This document shows positions 42,872-51,496 of a stretch of DNA of 64,000 bases, one piece after another. Position 1 is the stretch's first letter; each line of letters begins with the position of its first letter. A model generated the notes under the pieces. It was not told where the DNA came from. It did no database searches and worked only from the letters and a program-made list of their open reading frames with translations. The DNA comes from Noviherbaspirillum galbum (GTDB lineage Bacteria > Pseudomonadota > Gammaproteobacteria > Burkholderiales > Burkholderiaceae_D). A program made the position numbers and the translations under genes. The stretch lies in contig NZ_JAAIVB010000079.1 of NCBI RefSeq assembly GCF_010974945.1, forward strand, positions 186,001-250,000, in the 5' to 3' direction.

Positions 42872-44874
42872 ATCTGTTCTTTGAAGAATCCGGCGATTTC
42901 AAGGCGGGCACCGTCCTGCAGCAGCAAGGCGAGGCTTACCAGGTGGAGCTGCAGACCGGGAAGCGGACCAAGGTGAAGGCGCGCGACGTGCTGCTGCAGT
43001 TTTCCTCGCCCGACCCGGCCGAGCTGATGACCGAGGCGAAATCGGTCGCCGAGGACATCGACCTCGACTTCCTGTGGGAAGTGGCGGGCCAGGACGAGTT
43101 CGCCTTTTCCGACCTGGGCGTCGAATATTTCGGCCACGATCCGCGTCCCCACGAAGCGGCCGGGCTGCTGCTACGCCTGCACAACGCCCCGATCTATTTC
43201 TACAAGAAGGGCAAGGGCCGCTACAAGGCGGCACCAGAGGAATCCCTCAAGGCCGCGCTCGCCGGCATCGAAAAGAAGAAACAGCAGGCCGTCATCCAGG
43301 CCGGGTATGTCGAGGAACTGAAGGCCGGGCGCCTGCCCGACAGTTTCCGCCCGGTCGCCCTGCAGCTGCTGTTCAAGCCCGACAAGAACAGCCTCGAATA
43401 CAAGGCGCTCGAAGCGGCCTGCGCCGAGCTGCAGACCACGCCGCAGCGTCTCATGCTGTCCTGCGGCGGCATCGCCTCGCCCAGGGAACTGCATTACGCC
43501 CGCTTCCTGATCGAGCATTTCCCCAAGGGCACCGGCTTCCCGGCGGTGAGCATCCCCGCCGTGCCGGCGCTGCCGGTCGCCGAGGTGAAGGCCTTCTCCA
43601 TCGATGACGTGACCACCACCGAGATCGACGATGCCTTTTCCGTCGTGCCGCTGGGCGAGGGCAAGATCCGGGTCGGCATCCACATCGCCGCGCCCGGCCT
43701 GGGCGTGCAGCGCGACGATGCCATAGACGGCATCGCGCGCCACCGCCTGTCCACCGTCTACATGCCCGGCGACAAGATCACCATGCTGCCCGACTCCCTG
43801 GTGGAAGCCTTCACCCTGGGGGAGGGACGCAATTGCCCGGCGCTGTCGCTCTACGCCGACGTCGACACCGCCGACTGGAGCGTGCTTGCCACCCAGACCC
43901 GCGCGGAAATGGTGCCGATCGCCGCCAACCTGCGGCACAACGATCTCGACGAGGTCGTGACCGAGGACAACCTCGCGGCGCATGCCGGCGACTATCCCCA
44001 CAAGGAAGAGATTTCCCAGCTGTGGCAATGGGCGCAGGTGCTCGAGAAGGGGCGCATGGCCAAGCGCGAAGCCTTCGGCCTCAAGCCCGAGCAGAACAAC
44101 CGGGTCGACTTCAATTTCTACGTCGAGAACGACGTCGTCAGCATCGTCCGCCGCAAGCGCGGCGCGCCGCTCGACAAGATCGTCGCCGAGCTGATGATCT
44201 TCGCCAACAGCACCTGGGGCAAGCTGATGCACGACCATGGCGTGCCGGGCATTTATCGCAGCCAAGGCGCGAGCGGCGGCGGCTGGGCCGCCAAGATGCA
44301 GGTGCGCATGCTCACCCATGCCGCGCCGCACCAGGGCCTCGGCGTGGACCAGTATGCCTGGAGCACCTCGCCGCTGCGCCGCTACACCGACCTCGTGAAC
44401 CAGTGGCAGATCCTTGCCTGCGCCCAGCACGGCGTGACCGCGCCGCTGGTGGCGCCCTTCAAGCCCAAGGATGCCGACCTGTTCGCCGTCGTCTCCGCCT
44501 TCGACGCGGCCTACGGTGCCTATGCCGATTTCCAGTCCAACATGGAGCGTTACTGGTGCCTGCGCTGGCTGGCCCAGGAGAACGCCCGCCAAGTCGATGC
44601 GGTCGTGCTCAAGGAAGACGTGGTGCGGCTGACCGACATCCCGCTGGTGCTGCGCCTGCCGGGCATGCCGCAGGTGGCGCGCGGCACGCCGCTGAGGCTG
44701 GAGATCATCCGCTGGGACGAGGTGGAACTCGCGGTCGAGGCGAGGATACTCGAGGTCATGCAGGGCACGGCAGATGCCGGGCCCGCCGTCGTGGAGAACG
44801 ATGAAGTCGCGCCGACGACCGATGCGGAAGCGGATTCGGAAGCCGATGCGGCGCCGGTGGGGGAGTCGTCCTGA
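42868..44874 (+). CDS. RNB-domain exoribonuclease (RNase II/R family)
   Basis: 3'-to-5' exoribonuclease of the RNase II superfamily, 668 residues. The RNB domain begins near residue 245: FSIDDVTTTEIDDAFSVV carries the metal-binding aspartates, followed by HIAAPGLGVQRDDAIDGIAR and the YSTSPLRRYTDLVNQ-type end (here YAWSTSPLRRYTDLVNQWQ). The N-terminal cold-shock-type modules are atypical, and the C-terminus is an acidic tail (DAEADSEADAAP), unlike the basic tail of RNase R. It could be called an RNase II-like variant. It overlaps ubiC by four bases. Confidence 0.9.
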   Translation: MNLFFEESGDFKAGTVLQQQGEAYQVELQTGKRTKVKARDVLLQFSSPDPAELMTEAKSVAEDIDLDFLWEVAGQDEFAFSDLGVEYFGHDPRPHEAAGLLLRLHNAPIYFYKKGKGRYKAAPEESLKAALAGIEKKKQQAVIQAGYVEELKAGRLPDSFRPVALQLLFKPDKNSLEYKALEAACAELQTTPQRLMLSCGGIASPRELHYARFLIEHFPKGTGFPAVSIPAVPALPVAEVKAFSIDDVTTTEIDDAFSVVPLGEGKIRVGIHIAAPGLGVQRDDAIDGIARHRLSTVYMPGDKITMLPDSLVEAFTLGEGRNCPALSLYADVDTADWSVLATQTRAEMVPIAANLRHNDLDEVVTEDNLAAHAGDYPHKEEISQLWQWAQVLEKGRMAKREAFGLKPEQNNRVDFNFYVENDVVSIVRRKRGAPLDKIVAELMIFANSTWGKLMHDHGVPGIYRSQGASGGGWAAKMQVRMLTHAAPHQGLGVDQYAWSTSPLRRYTDLVNQWQILACAQHGVTAPLVAPFKPKDADLFAVVSAFDAAYGAYADFQSNMERYWCLRWLAQENARQVDAVVLKEDVVRLTDIPLVLRLPGMPQVARGTPLRLEIIRWDEVELAVEARILEVMQGTADAGPAVVENDEVAPTTDAEADSEADAAPVGESS

Positions 44875-44902
44875 AGCGGCGGACTTCGATGGCGCCATAC
44901 TT

Positions 44903-44982
44903 GTCATTCCCGCGCAGGCGGGAATCCCGTTTCGCTCGTCCGGATAAACGCACAACGGGATCCCCGCCTGCGCGGGGATGAC
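44903..44982. repeat. Inverted pair of 29-bp palindromic repeats (REP-like)
   Basis: A unit beginning GTCATTCCCGCGCAGGCGGG (44903-44931) and an inverted copy (44954-44982, ending GCGCGGGGATGAC) differ at two positions and flank a 22-base spacer. Each unit is itself a hairpin (CCCGC..GCGGG). Related units occur at 25119, 49386 and, degenerate, near 50145. Confidence 0.85.
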
Positions 44983-45165
44983 AAAGAAGCTCCGGCAACA
45001 CCCCCAGACGGACGGGTCTTGTCAACCTCGCCACGCCCCTGCCCAACCCGGCCACACAAGCCGTAAGGATTTGCAACCGGCAACGAAAAGTCGCGTTCCA
45101 GCCTCGGTCTTTGTCGTAAAATTCGAAGCTCAATTCAATGCTCCACGGGCACTTCCCGACGCGTC

Positions 45166-46056
45166 ATGGTCATCGCACAAAACCGGTCCCTGTCGATTGC
45201 ATTTGCGGCATCGGCGCTGGTGCACATCGCCTTGCTCGCGGTGCGCTTCGTCGCGCCGGACACTTTCCAGTTCAAGCCCGCCGACCCCGGCCTGGAAGTC
45301 ATTCTCGTCAATGCCAAGCATGACCGCGCGCCGGTCAAGGCGGAGGCGCTGGCCCAGGCCAATCTCGATGGCGGCGGCCAGGCCGATGCGGGGCGTTCCA
45401 GGTCGCCGCTGCCCGACATGGGCAAGACCGAAAACGGCGACGGCCTGAAAGCCATTCAGCGCCGCATCGAGGAGCTCGAGCAGCAGCAGCGCATGCTGGC
45501 GCAGGCCAACAAGAAGTCGCCGCTGCATGCCGCGCCGGTGAAGGATGCCGTCAAGCCCCAGGCCCAGCCGGCGGACGGCACCGATGCGATGGAAAGCGCG
45601 CGCGCCATCCTGCGTCGCGAGGCGGAAATCTCCAAGCGCATGGATGATGAAAACAAGCGGCCCAAGAAAACCTTCATTTCGCCGAGTACGCGTGAAGTCG
45701 GTTACGCCATGTATTTCAACCGGGTGCGCGAACGCATCGAAAACATCGGCACGCTCAATTTTCCGCAGAAGGATGGCCGCAAGCTCTATGGCGAGCTGAC
45801 CCTGTCGATCGCCATCTTCCAGGACGGCCAGATCTACGCGCACGAGCGCGACGACGGCATCGCGGTCGAACGGTCTTCCGGCAATCCCGCGCTGGACGAA
45901 GCGGCGCGCCGCATCGTGCGACGCGCCGCTCCCTTTGGCGCCTTCGCCAAGAACATGCGGTCCAGCGACCGCGACGACGTGTGGATCATGACGACCCGCT
46001 TCAAGTTCACGCGCGAAGACGCGCTCGAAGCCGAAATGCAGGGGAGAGCGAATTGA
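45166..46056 (+). CDS. TonB C-terminal-domain energy transducer-like protein
   Basis: A 296-residue envelope protein, inner-membrane anchored by one N-terminal helix (LSIAFAASALVHIALLAV) with a periplasmic body. It has a coiled-coil-like segment (IQRRIEELEQQQRMLAQA, about residues 97-115), a Lys/Pro linker, and a C-terminal domain of TonB type (YGELTLSIAIFQDGQIY; GNPALDEAARRIVRRAAP). No exbB/exbD lies nearby, so it may be a specialised or orphan TonB-like protein. The stop overlaps the TTG start of aroE, indicating coupling. Confidence 0.82.
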   Translation: MVIAQNRSLSIAFAASALVHIALLAVRFVAPDTFQFKPADPGLEVILVNAKHDRAPVKAEALAQANLDGGGQADAGRSRSPLPDMGKTENGDGLKAIQRRIEELEQQQRMLAQANKKSPLHAAPVKDAVKPQAQPADGTDAMESARAILRREAEISKRMDDENKRPKKTFISPSTREVGYAMYFNRVRERIENIGTLNFPQKDGRKLYGELTLSIAIFQDGQIYAHERDDGIAVERSSGNPALDEAARRIVRRAAPFGAFAKNMRSSDRDDVWIMTTRFKFTREDALEAEMQGRAN

Positions 46057-46883
46057 GCCAGCCTGACCGCTATGTGGTGATCGGCAATCCGATCGCCCAC
46101 AGCAAGTCACCCGACATCCATGCCCGATTCGCCGCCCAGACCGGCGAGCATTTGCAGTACGAACGGCTGCTGGTGCCGCTCGACGGCTTCGCCGATGCGC
46201 TGGGCAACCTGATGAAGTCCGGCTGCCGCGGCGCCAACGTCACCGTCCCCTTCAAGCTGGAAGCCTTCGAGCTGTCGAGCCAGCGTTCCGAGCGGGCCGA
46301 GGCGGCCGGCGCGGTGAATACGCTGCGCTTCGACGGCACGGACATCCATGGCGACAACACCGACGGCGTCGGCCTCGTCAATGACATCCTTTGCAACACG
46401 CCGGTCAGGATCAAGGGCGCGCGCGTGCTGCTGCTGGGCGCGGGCGGCGCGGCGCGCGGAGTCATCCTGCCGCTGCTGGCGCAGGAACCGGCGGCGCTGT
46501 GCATCGCCAACCGCACGGTGGCGAAGGCGGAGGAGCTGGCCGAACGCTTCCAGCAATGGAACGCCGGCAAGAGCCGCCTCGAGGCTTGCGGGTTCGAGCA
46601 GGTCGCGCCCGACTTCGACATCATCATCAATGCCACCTCGGCCAGCCTGAGCGCAGAGCTGCCACCCGTGCCGGCCGCCGTCTTCCGAGAGGGCGTGTTT
46701 GCCTACGACATGATGTACGGGAAGGAACCGACGGTCTTCATGCGCCACGCCGCCAGCCATGGCGCGACCGCGCGCGACGGCCTGGGCATGCTGATCGAAC
46801 AGGCCGCCGAAGCCTTCTTCGTCTGGCGCGGCGTCCGGCCGGACACCGGGCCGGTGCATAACGCCTTGCGGGCCGCGCTTTAG
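46053..46883 (+). CDS. aroE: Shikimate dehydrogenase (NADP+)
   Basis: Reduces 3-dehydroshikimate to shikimate. The protein is 276 residues from TTG 46053, chosen because GGGGAGA lies six bases upstream and the codon overlaps the preceding stop (TTGA); the frame extends upstream into the TonB-like gene without homology. Signatures: VIGNPIAHSKSPDIH, GANVTVPFKLEAF (catalytic Lys), NTDGVGLVNDI and the nucleotide-binding LLLGAGGAARGV. It sits directly before mtgA, a conserved neighbour. Confidence 0.95.
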   Translation: MSQPDRYVVIGNPIAHSKSPDIHARFAAQTGEHLQYERLLVPLDGFADALGNLMKSGCRGANVTVPFKLEAFELSSQRSERAEAAGAVNTLRFDGTDIHGDNTDGVGLVNDILCNTPVRIKGARVLLLGAGGAARGVILPLLAQEPAALCIANRTVAKAEELAERFQQWNAGKSRLEACGFEQVAPDFDIIINATSASLSAELPPVPAAVFREGVFAYDMMYGKEPTVFMRHAASHGATARDGLGMLIEQAAEAFFVWRGVRPDTGPVHNALRAAL

Positions 46884-47579
46884 ATGCGGCTGCTGCGCCG
46901 CATCCTCGTATGGGCGGTTCTCGCGCCGGTACTCTTCGTGCTGGCGATGCAGCTCTTCTTCTTCCTCCAGATCTGGTGGTGGGTCGACCACAATCCCGAT
47001 TCCACCAGCTTCATGCGCCACCAGCTTTCCTTGCTGCGCGAGAAAGATCCCCGGTTCGAACTCAAGCACCGCTGGGTGCCGTACGATCGCATCTCCGATC
47101 ATCTCAAGCGCGCCATCATCGCCGCCGAGGATTCCAACTTCGCGGAGCACGAGGGCGTGGACTGGGAAGCGCTGCAGAAGGCCTACGAAAAGAACAGCAA
47201 GAAGGGCAAGGTAGTGGCCGGCGGCTCGACCATCACCCAGCAGCTCGCCAAAAACCTCTTCCTCTCCGGCGAGCGCAGCTACCTGCGCAAGGGACAGGAA
47301 ATCATCATCACCTACATGCTCGAATTCCTCATGGACAAGGAAAGGATCTTCGAGATCTACCTCAACGTGGTGGAATGGGGCGTCGGCGTGTTCGGCGCAG
47401 AGGCCGCGTCGCAGCATTATTACGGCGTGACCGCCGCCCAGCTCGGACCGGCGCAGGCCGCGCGGCTCGCGGTGATGCTGCCCCGGCCGCGCTTCTATGA
47501 CAAGAACCGCGGATCGCCGTATCTCGCGCGGCGCACCGACCTGATCCTGCGGCGCATGCGCGCCGCCGAACTGCCTTGA
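46884..47579 (+). CDS. mtgA: Monofunctional peptidoglycan glycosyltransferase
   Basis: Polymerises lipid II glycan strands in the inner membrane, without a transpeptidase domain. The 231-residue protein has one N-terminal membrane helix (VLAPVLFVLAMQLFFFLQIW) and GT51 motifs: AAEDSNFAEHEGVDWEAL (catalytic Glu), GGSTITQQLAKNLFLS and the RKGQEIIITYMLE segment. The ATG follows the aroE stop immediately. It lies in the aroE-mtgA pair conserved in betaproteobacteria. Confidence 0.96.
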   Translation: MRLLRRILVWAVLAPVLFVLAMQLFFFLQIWWWVDHNPDSTSFMRHQLSLLREKDPRFELKHRWVPYDRISDHLKRAIIAAEDSNFAEHEGVDWEALQKAYEKNSKKGKVVAGGSTITQQLAKNLFLSGERSYLRKGQEIIITYMLEFLMDKERIFEIYLNVVEWGVGVFGAEAASQHYYGVTAAQLGPAQAARLAVMLPRPRFYDKNRGSPYLARRTDLILRRMRAAELP

Positions 47580-47608
47580 CCGCATTGACGATAACGAGGG
47601 GAGATGCC

Positions 47609-48022
47609 ATGACATTGAAAAAACAGCGGGGAATCAGCCTGTTCTGGTCCGCCGTCGCGGTGGGCGTGTTCACGCTGGCCTGCATGGCCGCGCTCATGTC
47701 CATGCGCCACGAACGCAACTATTTCATGGAAGCCTGGAAAGGCGTCGGCAAGTCGGAAGCCGCGCAGGCCATCCAGAAGACCGGGGCGGCGGCGGGCGGC
47801 GCGATCCAGCAGCAGGCCGGCGCGAAGGACGGCGCCATGCGCAAGTGCCTCGTCGACGGCAAGGTCACGTATTCCAACGTGGAATGCGAAGCCCGGGGCG
47901 AAGTGGTCAAGATCCGCGACACCGCCGGATTCGAGGCGCCGAAGCTGCCTCCCGCGCCGGCGCCGCAGGGCGAGGGCGCTCCCGGCCTGCAGGACAGGAT
48001 GATCGAGAAGGCCGCGAAATGA
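47609..48022 (+). CDS. DUF4124-like small membrane/periplasmic protein
   Basis: A 137-residue protein with one N-terminal membrane helix (GISLFWSAVAVGVFTLACMAAL) and a small C-terminal module with paired cysteines (RKCLVDGKVTYSNVECE) of the DUF4124 type. Its function is unknown; related proteins bind the cell envelope or are secreted. The ATG at 47609 follows GAGGGGAG; a TTG at 47576, overlapping the mtgA stop, is an alternative start. It is probably the last gene of the TonB-aroE-mtgA operon. Confidence 0.72.
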   Translation: MTLKKQRGISLFWSAVAVGVFTLACMAALMSMRHERNYFMEAWKGVGKSEAAQAIQKTGAAAGGAIQQQAGAKDGAMRKCLVDGKVTYSNVECEARGEVVKIRDTAGFEAPKLPPAPAPQGEGAPGLQDRMIEKAAK

Positions 48023-48346
48023 TGCAGCGCATGACGCGGTTGCCGGCGCGCTTGCCTGTCGCAGTCGATGTCAGTACACTTGCGCTGTTTTCGTTTTCAG
48101 GAGCCCCGACTTGGGCAGTCACAGTACAACTTGTCAACCGTCGATACACGGATAACCGGCGAGAAAGTGCTTGAGCGGCAAGCTCCTCCAGGCGCCTCTC
48201 GCCCTACGGTGAGCGGGCGCGACACGCCATGATTCAGATCCCGTCTGAACCCCCATTCATGGCAGCGTTCCCAGCAGATTCAACAGCCCGCGGGCACAAG
48301 CCGCGGGAGGGTCGTGTCCATCGTCCGGGCGCGGCCGGGAGAGCAC
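48023..48346 (+). other. Gene-free stretch before corA
   Basis: About 320 bases with no convincing gene. One clear hairpin lies near 48195-48225: GCGCC...GGCGC outside and CTCGCC-CTAC-GGTGAG inside. A second short hairpin (CCGCGGG...) precedes corA. I see no known magnesium riboswitch consensus, although a corA leader could be regulatory. Confidence 0.5.
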
Positions 48347-49312
48347 ATGATTAATGTATTTGTCTTGCAAAACGGCCGTCTCAACCAGGTCAACATCGAA
48401 ACCCGGCACGACCTGGAACAGGCCGCGCCGGTCTGGGTCGACCTGACCGACCCGAGCGACGAGGAACGTGCCTGGGTCAAGAGCATCTACGGCGTTACCC
48501 TGCCAGGCGAAGACGAAGTCAAGGACATCGAAGCCTCCGCCCGGTATTACGAAGCCGAAAACGGCGACCTCCACCTGCGCACCGACTTCCTGCTCGAAGA
48601 AGACGACGGCCCCTCGCGCGTGGTCACCGTGGCCTTCATCCTCGCGCGCAACATGCTGTTCTCGGTCCATAACGACGACCTGCCGGTGTTCCGCCTCGTG
48701 CGTCTGCGCGCGCGTTCGCGTCCCGGTTCGATCGGCGACTACAAGGACGTGCTGCTCGACCTGTACGCGACCGATGCAGAGTATTCCGCGGATGCGCTCG
48801 AAGGCATCTACCAGAACCTGGAAGACGTCAGCCGCCGCGTGTTGCAGAAGGAATTGACCGACCAGGACGCCGCCGCCGCGCTCAACGCCATCGCCCAGGA
48901 AGAAGACTTGAACGGCCGCATCCGCCGCAACATGATGGATACCCGCCGCGCGGTCAGCTTCCTGATGCGGGGACGCCTGCTCAACGCCGAGCAGTTCGAG
49001 GAAGCCCGCCAGATCCTGCGCGACATCGAATCGCTCGACGGCCACACCGCCTTCCTCTTCGACAAGATCAACTTCCTGATGGATGCCACCGTCGGCTTCA
49101 TCAACATCAACCAGAACAAGATCATCAAGATATTCTCCGTGGCCTCGGTCGCCTTCCTGCCGCCAACGCTGATAGCCAGCATCTACGGGATGAACTTCAA
49201 GCTCCTGCCGGAGCTGGAGTGGAGCTACGGGTATCCGTTTTCGCTGGGGTTGATGGTGGTGTCGGCGATCACGCCGTTCTGGTATTTCAGGAAGAGGGGA
49301 TGGTTGAATTAG
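48347..49312 (+). CDS. corA: CorA-family magnesium/divalent cation channel
   Basis: Homopentameric Mg2+ (Co2+, Ni2+) channel in the inner membrane. The cytoplasmic N-terminal funnel occupies about 250 residues; two C-terminal helices follow, the first ending in the signature YGMN (G281-M282-N283), the second YPFSLGLMVVSAITPFWYF. The C-terminus FRKRGWLN is basic, as in the family. From ATG 48347 (GGGAG seven bases upstream) it is 321 residues. It is monocistronic. Confidence 0.96.
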   Translation: MINVFVLQNGRLNQVNIETRHDLEQAAPVWVDLTDPSDEERAWVKSIYGVTLPGEDEVKDIEASARYYEAENGDLHLRTDFLLEEDDGPSRVVTVAFILARNMLFSVHNDDLPVFRLVRLRARSRPGSIGDYKDVLLDLYATDAEYSADALEGIYQNLEDVSRRVLQKELTDQDAAAALNAIAQEEDLNGRIRRNMMDTRRAVSFLMRGRLLNAEQFEEARQILRDIESLDGHTAFLFDKINFLMDATVGFININQNKIIKIFSVASVAFLPPTLIASIYGMNFKLLPELEWSYGYPFSLGLMVVSAITPFWYFRKRGWLN

Positions 49313-49410
49313 GGGAGGGGACTTCGGGCACTCCCTGATTGCCGCTGTCATTCGCGTGCAGGCGCTGTCATGCCTGACTACTGCTGTCATTCCCGCGAAG
49401 GCGGGAATCT

Positions 49411-49561
49411 CATTTCGGTTTTGTCTCGTTGCGGATTTCTCTCCGGTAGACCGGTTGCCTCTCCCACTCCGTGGGGGCTTGCCGGGGCTGGTCCCGGCGG
49501 CCTAGGGACTTTCTTTATCAGCAGACCCTAGGCGGGCCCTACGAAAGTACCCAAAGAAAGC
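49411..49561 (+). repeat. Left arm of a long inverted repeat
   Basis: Shares, in reverse complement, blocks such as ATTTCGGTTTTGT, TTTCTCTCCGGT and CCCACTCCGTGGGGGCTTGC with 49953-50072. This arm has an extra segment of about 30 bases bounded by CCTAGGG and CCCTAGG (49501-49532), absent from the right arm. Confidence 0.8.
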
Positions 49562-49663
49562 TGCTTCAACACCCATGTGGGAGTTACTTCGGGCGGCCTT
49601 GTTCGATGGGTTGAGGGGATGCCGTTCTCTGCGGTAGTAAGCACCTAGAAGGCAGATGGTGGT

Positions 49664-49935
49664 TCGGCCTCCTGCCGCATCGGCATGGCTCTAGCCTGTT
49701 CCGACGGCGGGGAGCAGGAATCCGCGATCATGCCAATACCTACTGCCTTTCAAGCACCCTCCGCCCTGTCCCCTCCCATTCAAGGGGAGGGCTAGGGTGG
49801 GGATGGGTTTCGGTTGCGCTAAGCGGACAGGGTTTATTTCGCTGGTCATGTCAACGTTGTTCTTTGCTCGCACCGGAAACCCATCCCCACCCCAACCCTC
49901 CCCTTGAAGGGGAGGGAGCTTGGTAGTCAGGGCGC
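49664..49935 (-). repeat. Dispersed 271-bp repeat, copy 1
   Basis: In reverse complement this segment is collinear with 63155-63425: GCGCCCT-ACTACC, CTCCCTCCC-TTCAAGGGGAG, GGGGATGGGTTTC, AGCAAAG-ACA--GTTGACAT, GAACCCATCCCCACCC-like arm, CATTGGCA, CGGCA-GAG-CCGA. Inside are two long inverted arms (49780-49813 and 49873-49918). Confidence 0.8.
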
Positions 49936-49952
49936 GGGCGTGGAGGTCGTAG

Positions 49953-50072
49953 CGTTCGCTTTTCTTTGGTTTGTTTCGTGGGGCCCGCCGGGGCCAGTCC
50001 CGGCAAGCCCCCACGGAGTGGGAACCGCAATCGGGTCACCGGAGAGAAACCCGCAACGAAACAAAACCGAAA
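49953..50072 (-). repeat. Right arm of the long inverted repeat
   Basis: Reverse-complement partner of 49411-49561, without that arm's CCTAGGG-bounded insertion. It continues through CACGAAACAAACCAAAGAAA in minus-strand reading, matching ACGAAAGTACCCAAAGAAAG in the left arm. Confidence 0.8.
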
Positions 50073-50084
50073 TGGGAGCCCACG

Positions 50085-50104
50085 ACCTGCCTTGCAAGGC
50101 AGGT
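50085..50104. repeat. 20-bp perfect palindrome
   Basis: ACCTGCCTTGCAAGGCAGGT is fully self-complementary. It is in the repeat island between corA and hemL and is probably part of a dispersed repeat, not an operator. Confidence 0.7.
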
Positions 50105-50204
50105 CGGTTCCACAGGCGCAAGCCGGTGCCTCGCGAAACCCCTGCCACACCCCCGCCTCCGCGGAAATGACAATGGTGCCAAGGATCCCAGGAGGCCCCT
50201 TCTC

Positions 50205-51488
50205 CTACCTTAACTTCCCAAACACGCTCCGCGCCGCCGCAACCGTCTCCTCAATCACCGCATCGTCGTGCGCGGCCGACACGAACCCCGCCTCGAATGC
50301 CGACGGCGCAAGGTACACGCCCGCCTCCAGCATGCCGTGGAAGAAGGCATTGAACTTCTCCTTGTCGCACGCCATGACCTCGGCAAAGCTGCCGGGAACC
50401 CGGTCGGCGAAATACACGCCGAACATCCCTCCGACCGCATCGGCGCAGAAGCGTACGCCCGCGTCCTTTGCCGCGTTCGCGAGACCCTGCGCGAGCTTGG
50501 CCGTCTGCGCGGTCAGCGTCTCGTAGAATCCGGGCCGCTGGATGATCTTCATCGTCGTCAGGCCGGCGGCGACCGCGACCGGGTTGCCCGACAGGGTGCC
50601 GGCCTGGTAAACCGGACCCAGCGGGGCGAGGAATTTCATCACGTCCTTGCGGCCGCCGAATGCCGCAACCGGCAGCCCGCCGCCGATCACCTTGCCGAGA
50701 ACCGTCAGGTCGGGCGTGACGCCGTACATGGTTTGCGCGCCGCCGAGTCCGACGCGGAAGCCGCACATCACTTCATCGAAGATCAGCAGCGCGCCGTGCT
50801 GGGTGCAGAGGCGGCGCATGGCTTGCAGGAATTCCGGCGTGGCGCGCACGAGGTTCATGTTGCCCGCCACGGGTTCGACCACCACGCAGGCGATGTCGCC
50901 GCCCATGCGGGCGAAGAGATCTTCGAGTTGCTGCGGGTCGTTGTAGTCGAGCACCAGGGTGTGCTTGGCGAAGTCTTCGGGCACGCCGGCCGAGGTGGGA
51001 TTGCCGAAGGTGAGCAGGCCGCTGCCGGCCTTGACCAGCAGGGAATCGGCGTGGCCGTGGTAGCAGCCTTCGAACTTCACGATCTTGGTGCGGCCGGTGG
51101 CGCCGCGGGCGAGGCGCAGGGCGCTCATCGCCGCTTCGGTGCCGCTCGACACCAGGCGCACCTGTTCCACCGAGGGCAGGATGCGGCAGATTTCCTCGGC
51201 CATCTCGATCTCGCCTTCGGTCGGCGCGCCGAAGCTCAGGCCGCGGGCTGCGGCGTCCTGCACCGCGTGGATGACCTCGGGATGGGCGTGGCCGACGATG
51301 GCCGGGCCCCAGGAGCCGATGTAGTCGATATAGCGCTTGCCGTCGGCGTCCCAGAAGTGCGGGCCTTCGGCGCGGGTGATGAAGCGGGGCGTGCCGCCCA
51401 CCGAGCGGAAGGCGCGTACCGGCGAATTGACGCCGCCGGGCGTGCTGGCCTGGGCACGCTCGAAGAGAATGTCGTTCTTTGAAGTCAT
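50205..51488 (-). CDS. hemL: Glutamate-1-semialdehyde 2,1-aminomutase
   Basis: PLP enzyme converting glutamate-1-semialdehyde to 5-aminolevulinate for haem synthesis by the C5 pathway. From ATG 51488 it is 427 residues. Signatures include [42 protein letters not shown] and the PLP-lysine segment [22 protein letters not shown] four codons upstream is a less likely start. It lies eight bases after thiD and the pair is probably cotranscribed, in the order conserved next to pilG in betaproteobacteria. Confidence 0.96.
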   Translation of the reverse strand: MTSKNDILFERAQASTPGGVNSPVRAFRSVGGTPRFITRAEGPHFWDADGKRYIDYIGSWGPAIVGHAHPEVIHAVQDAAARGLSFGAPTEGEIEMAEEICRILPSVEQVRLVSSGTEAAMSALRLARGATGRTKIVKFEGCYHGHADSLLVKAGSGLLTFGNPTSAGVPEDFAKHTLVLDYNDPQQLEDLFARMGGDIACVVVEPVAGNMNLVRATPEFLQAMRRLCTQHGALLIFDEVMCGFRVGLGGAQTMYGVTPDLTVLGKVIGGGLPVAAFGGRKDVMKFLAPLGPVYQAGTLSGNPVAVAAGLTTMKIIQRPGFYETLTAQTAKLAQGLANAAKDAGVRFCADAVGGMFGVYFADRVPGSFAEVMACDKEKFNAFFHGMLEAGVYLAPSAFEAGFVSAAHDDAVIEETVAAARSVFGKLR

Positions 51489-51496
51489 GGAATGGT

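Larger units (their letters stand above)
49313..50204. repeat. Gene-free composite repeat island
   Basis: Nearly 900 bases between convergent corA and hemL contain no credible gene. It is built from: a GTCATTCCCGCG unit at 49386; an inverted pair of longer segments (about 49411-49561 and 49953-50072); between them a complete copy of a 272-bp dispersed repeat (49664-49935); a 20-bp palindrome at 50085-50104; and a degenerate unit near 50145. Frames across it give only Pro/Arg-rich spurious peptides. Confidence 0.85.

Noticed and set aside
49904-50170. Short frames (73-99 codons) in the repeat island
   Set aside because: Pro/Arg/Gly-rich peptides read through dispersed repeats, no ribosome-binding sites; the same sequences yield spurious proteins in many genomes.
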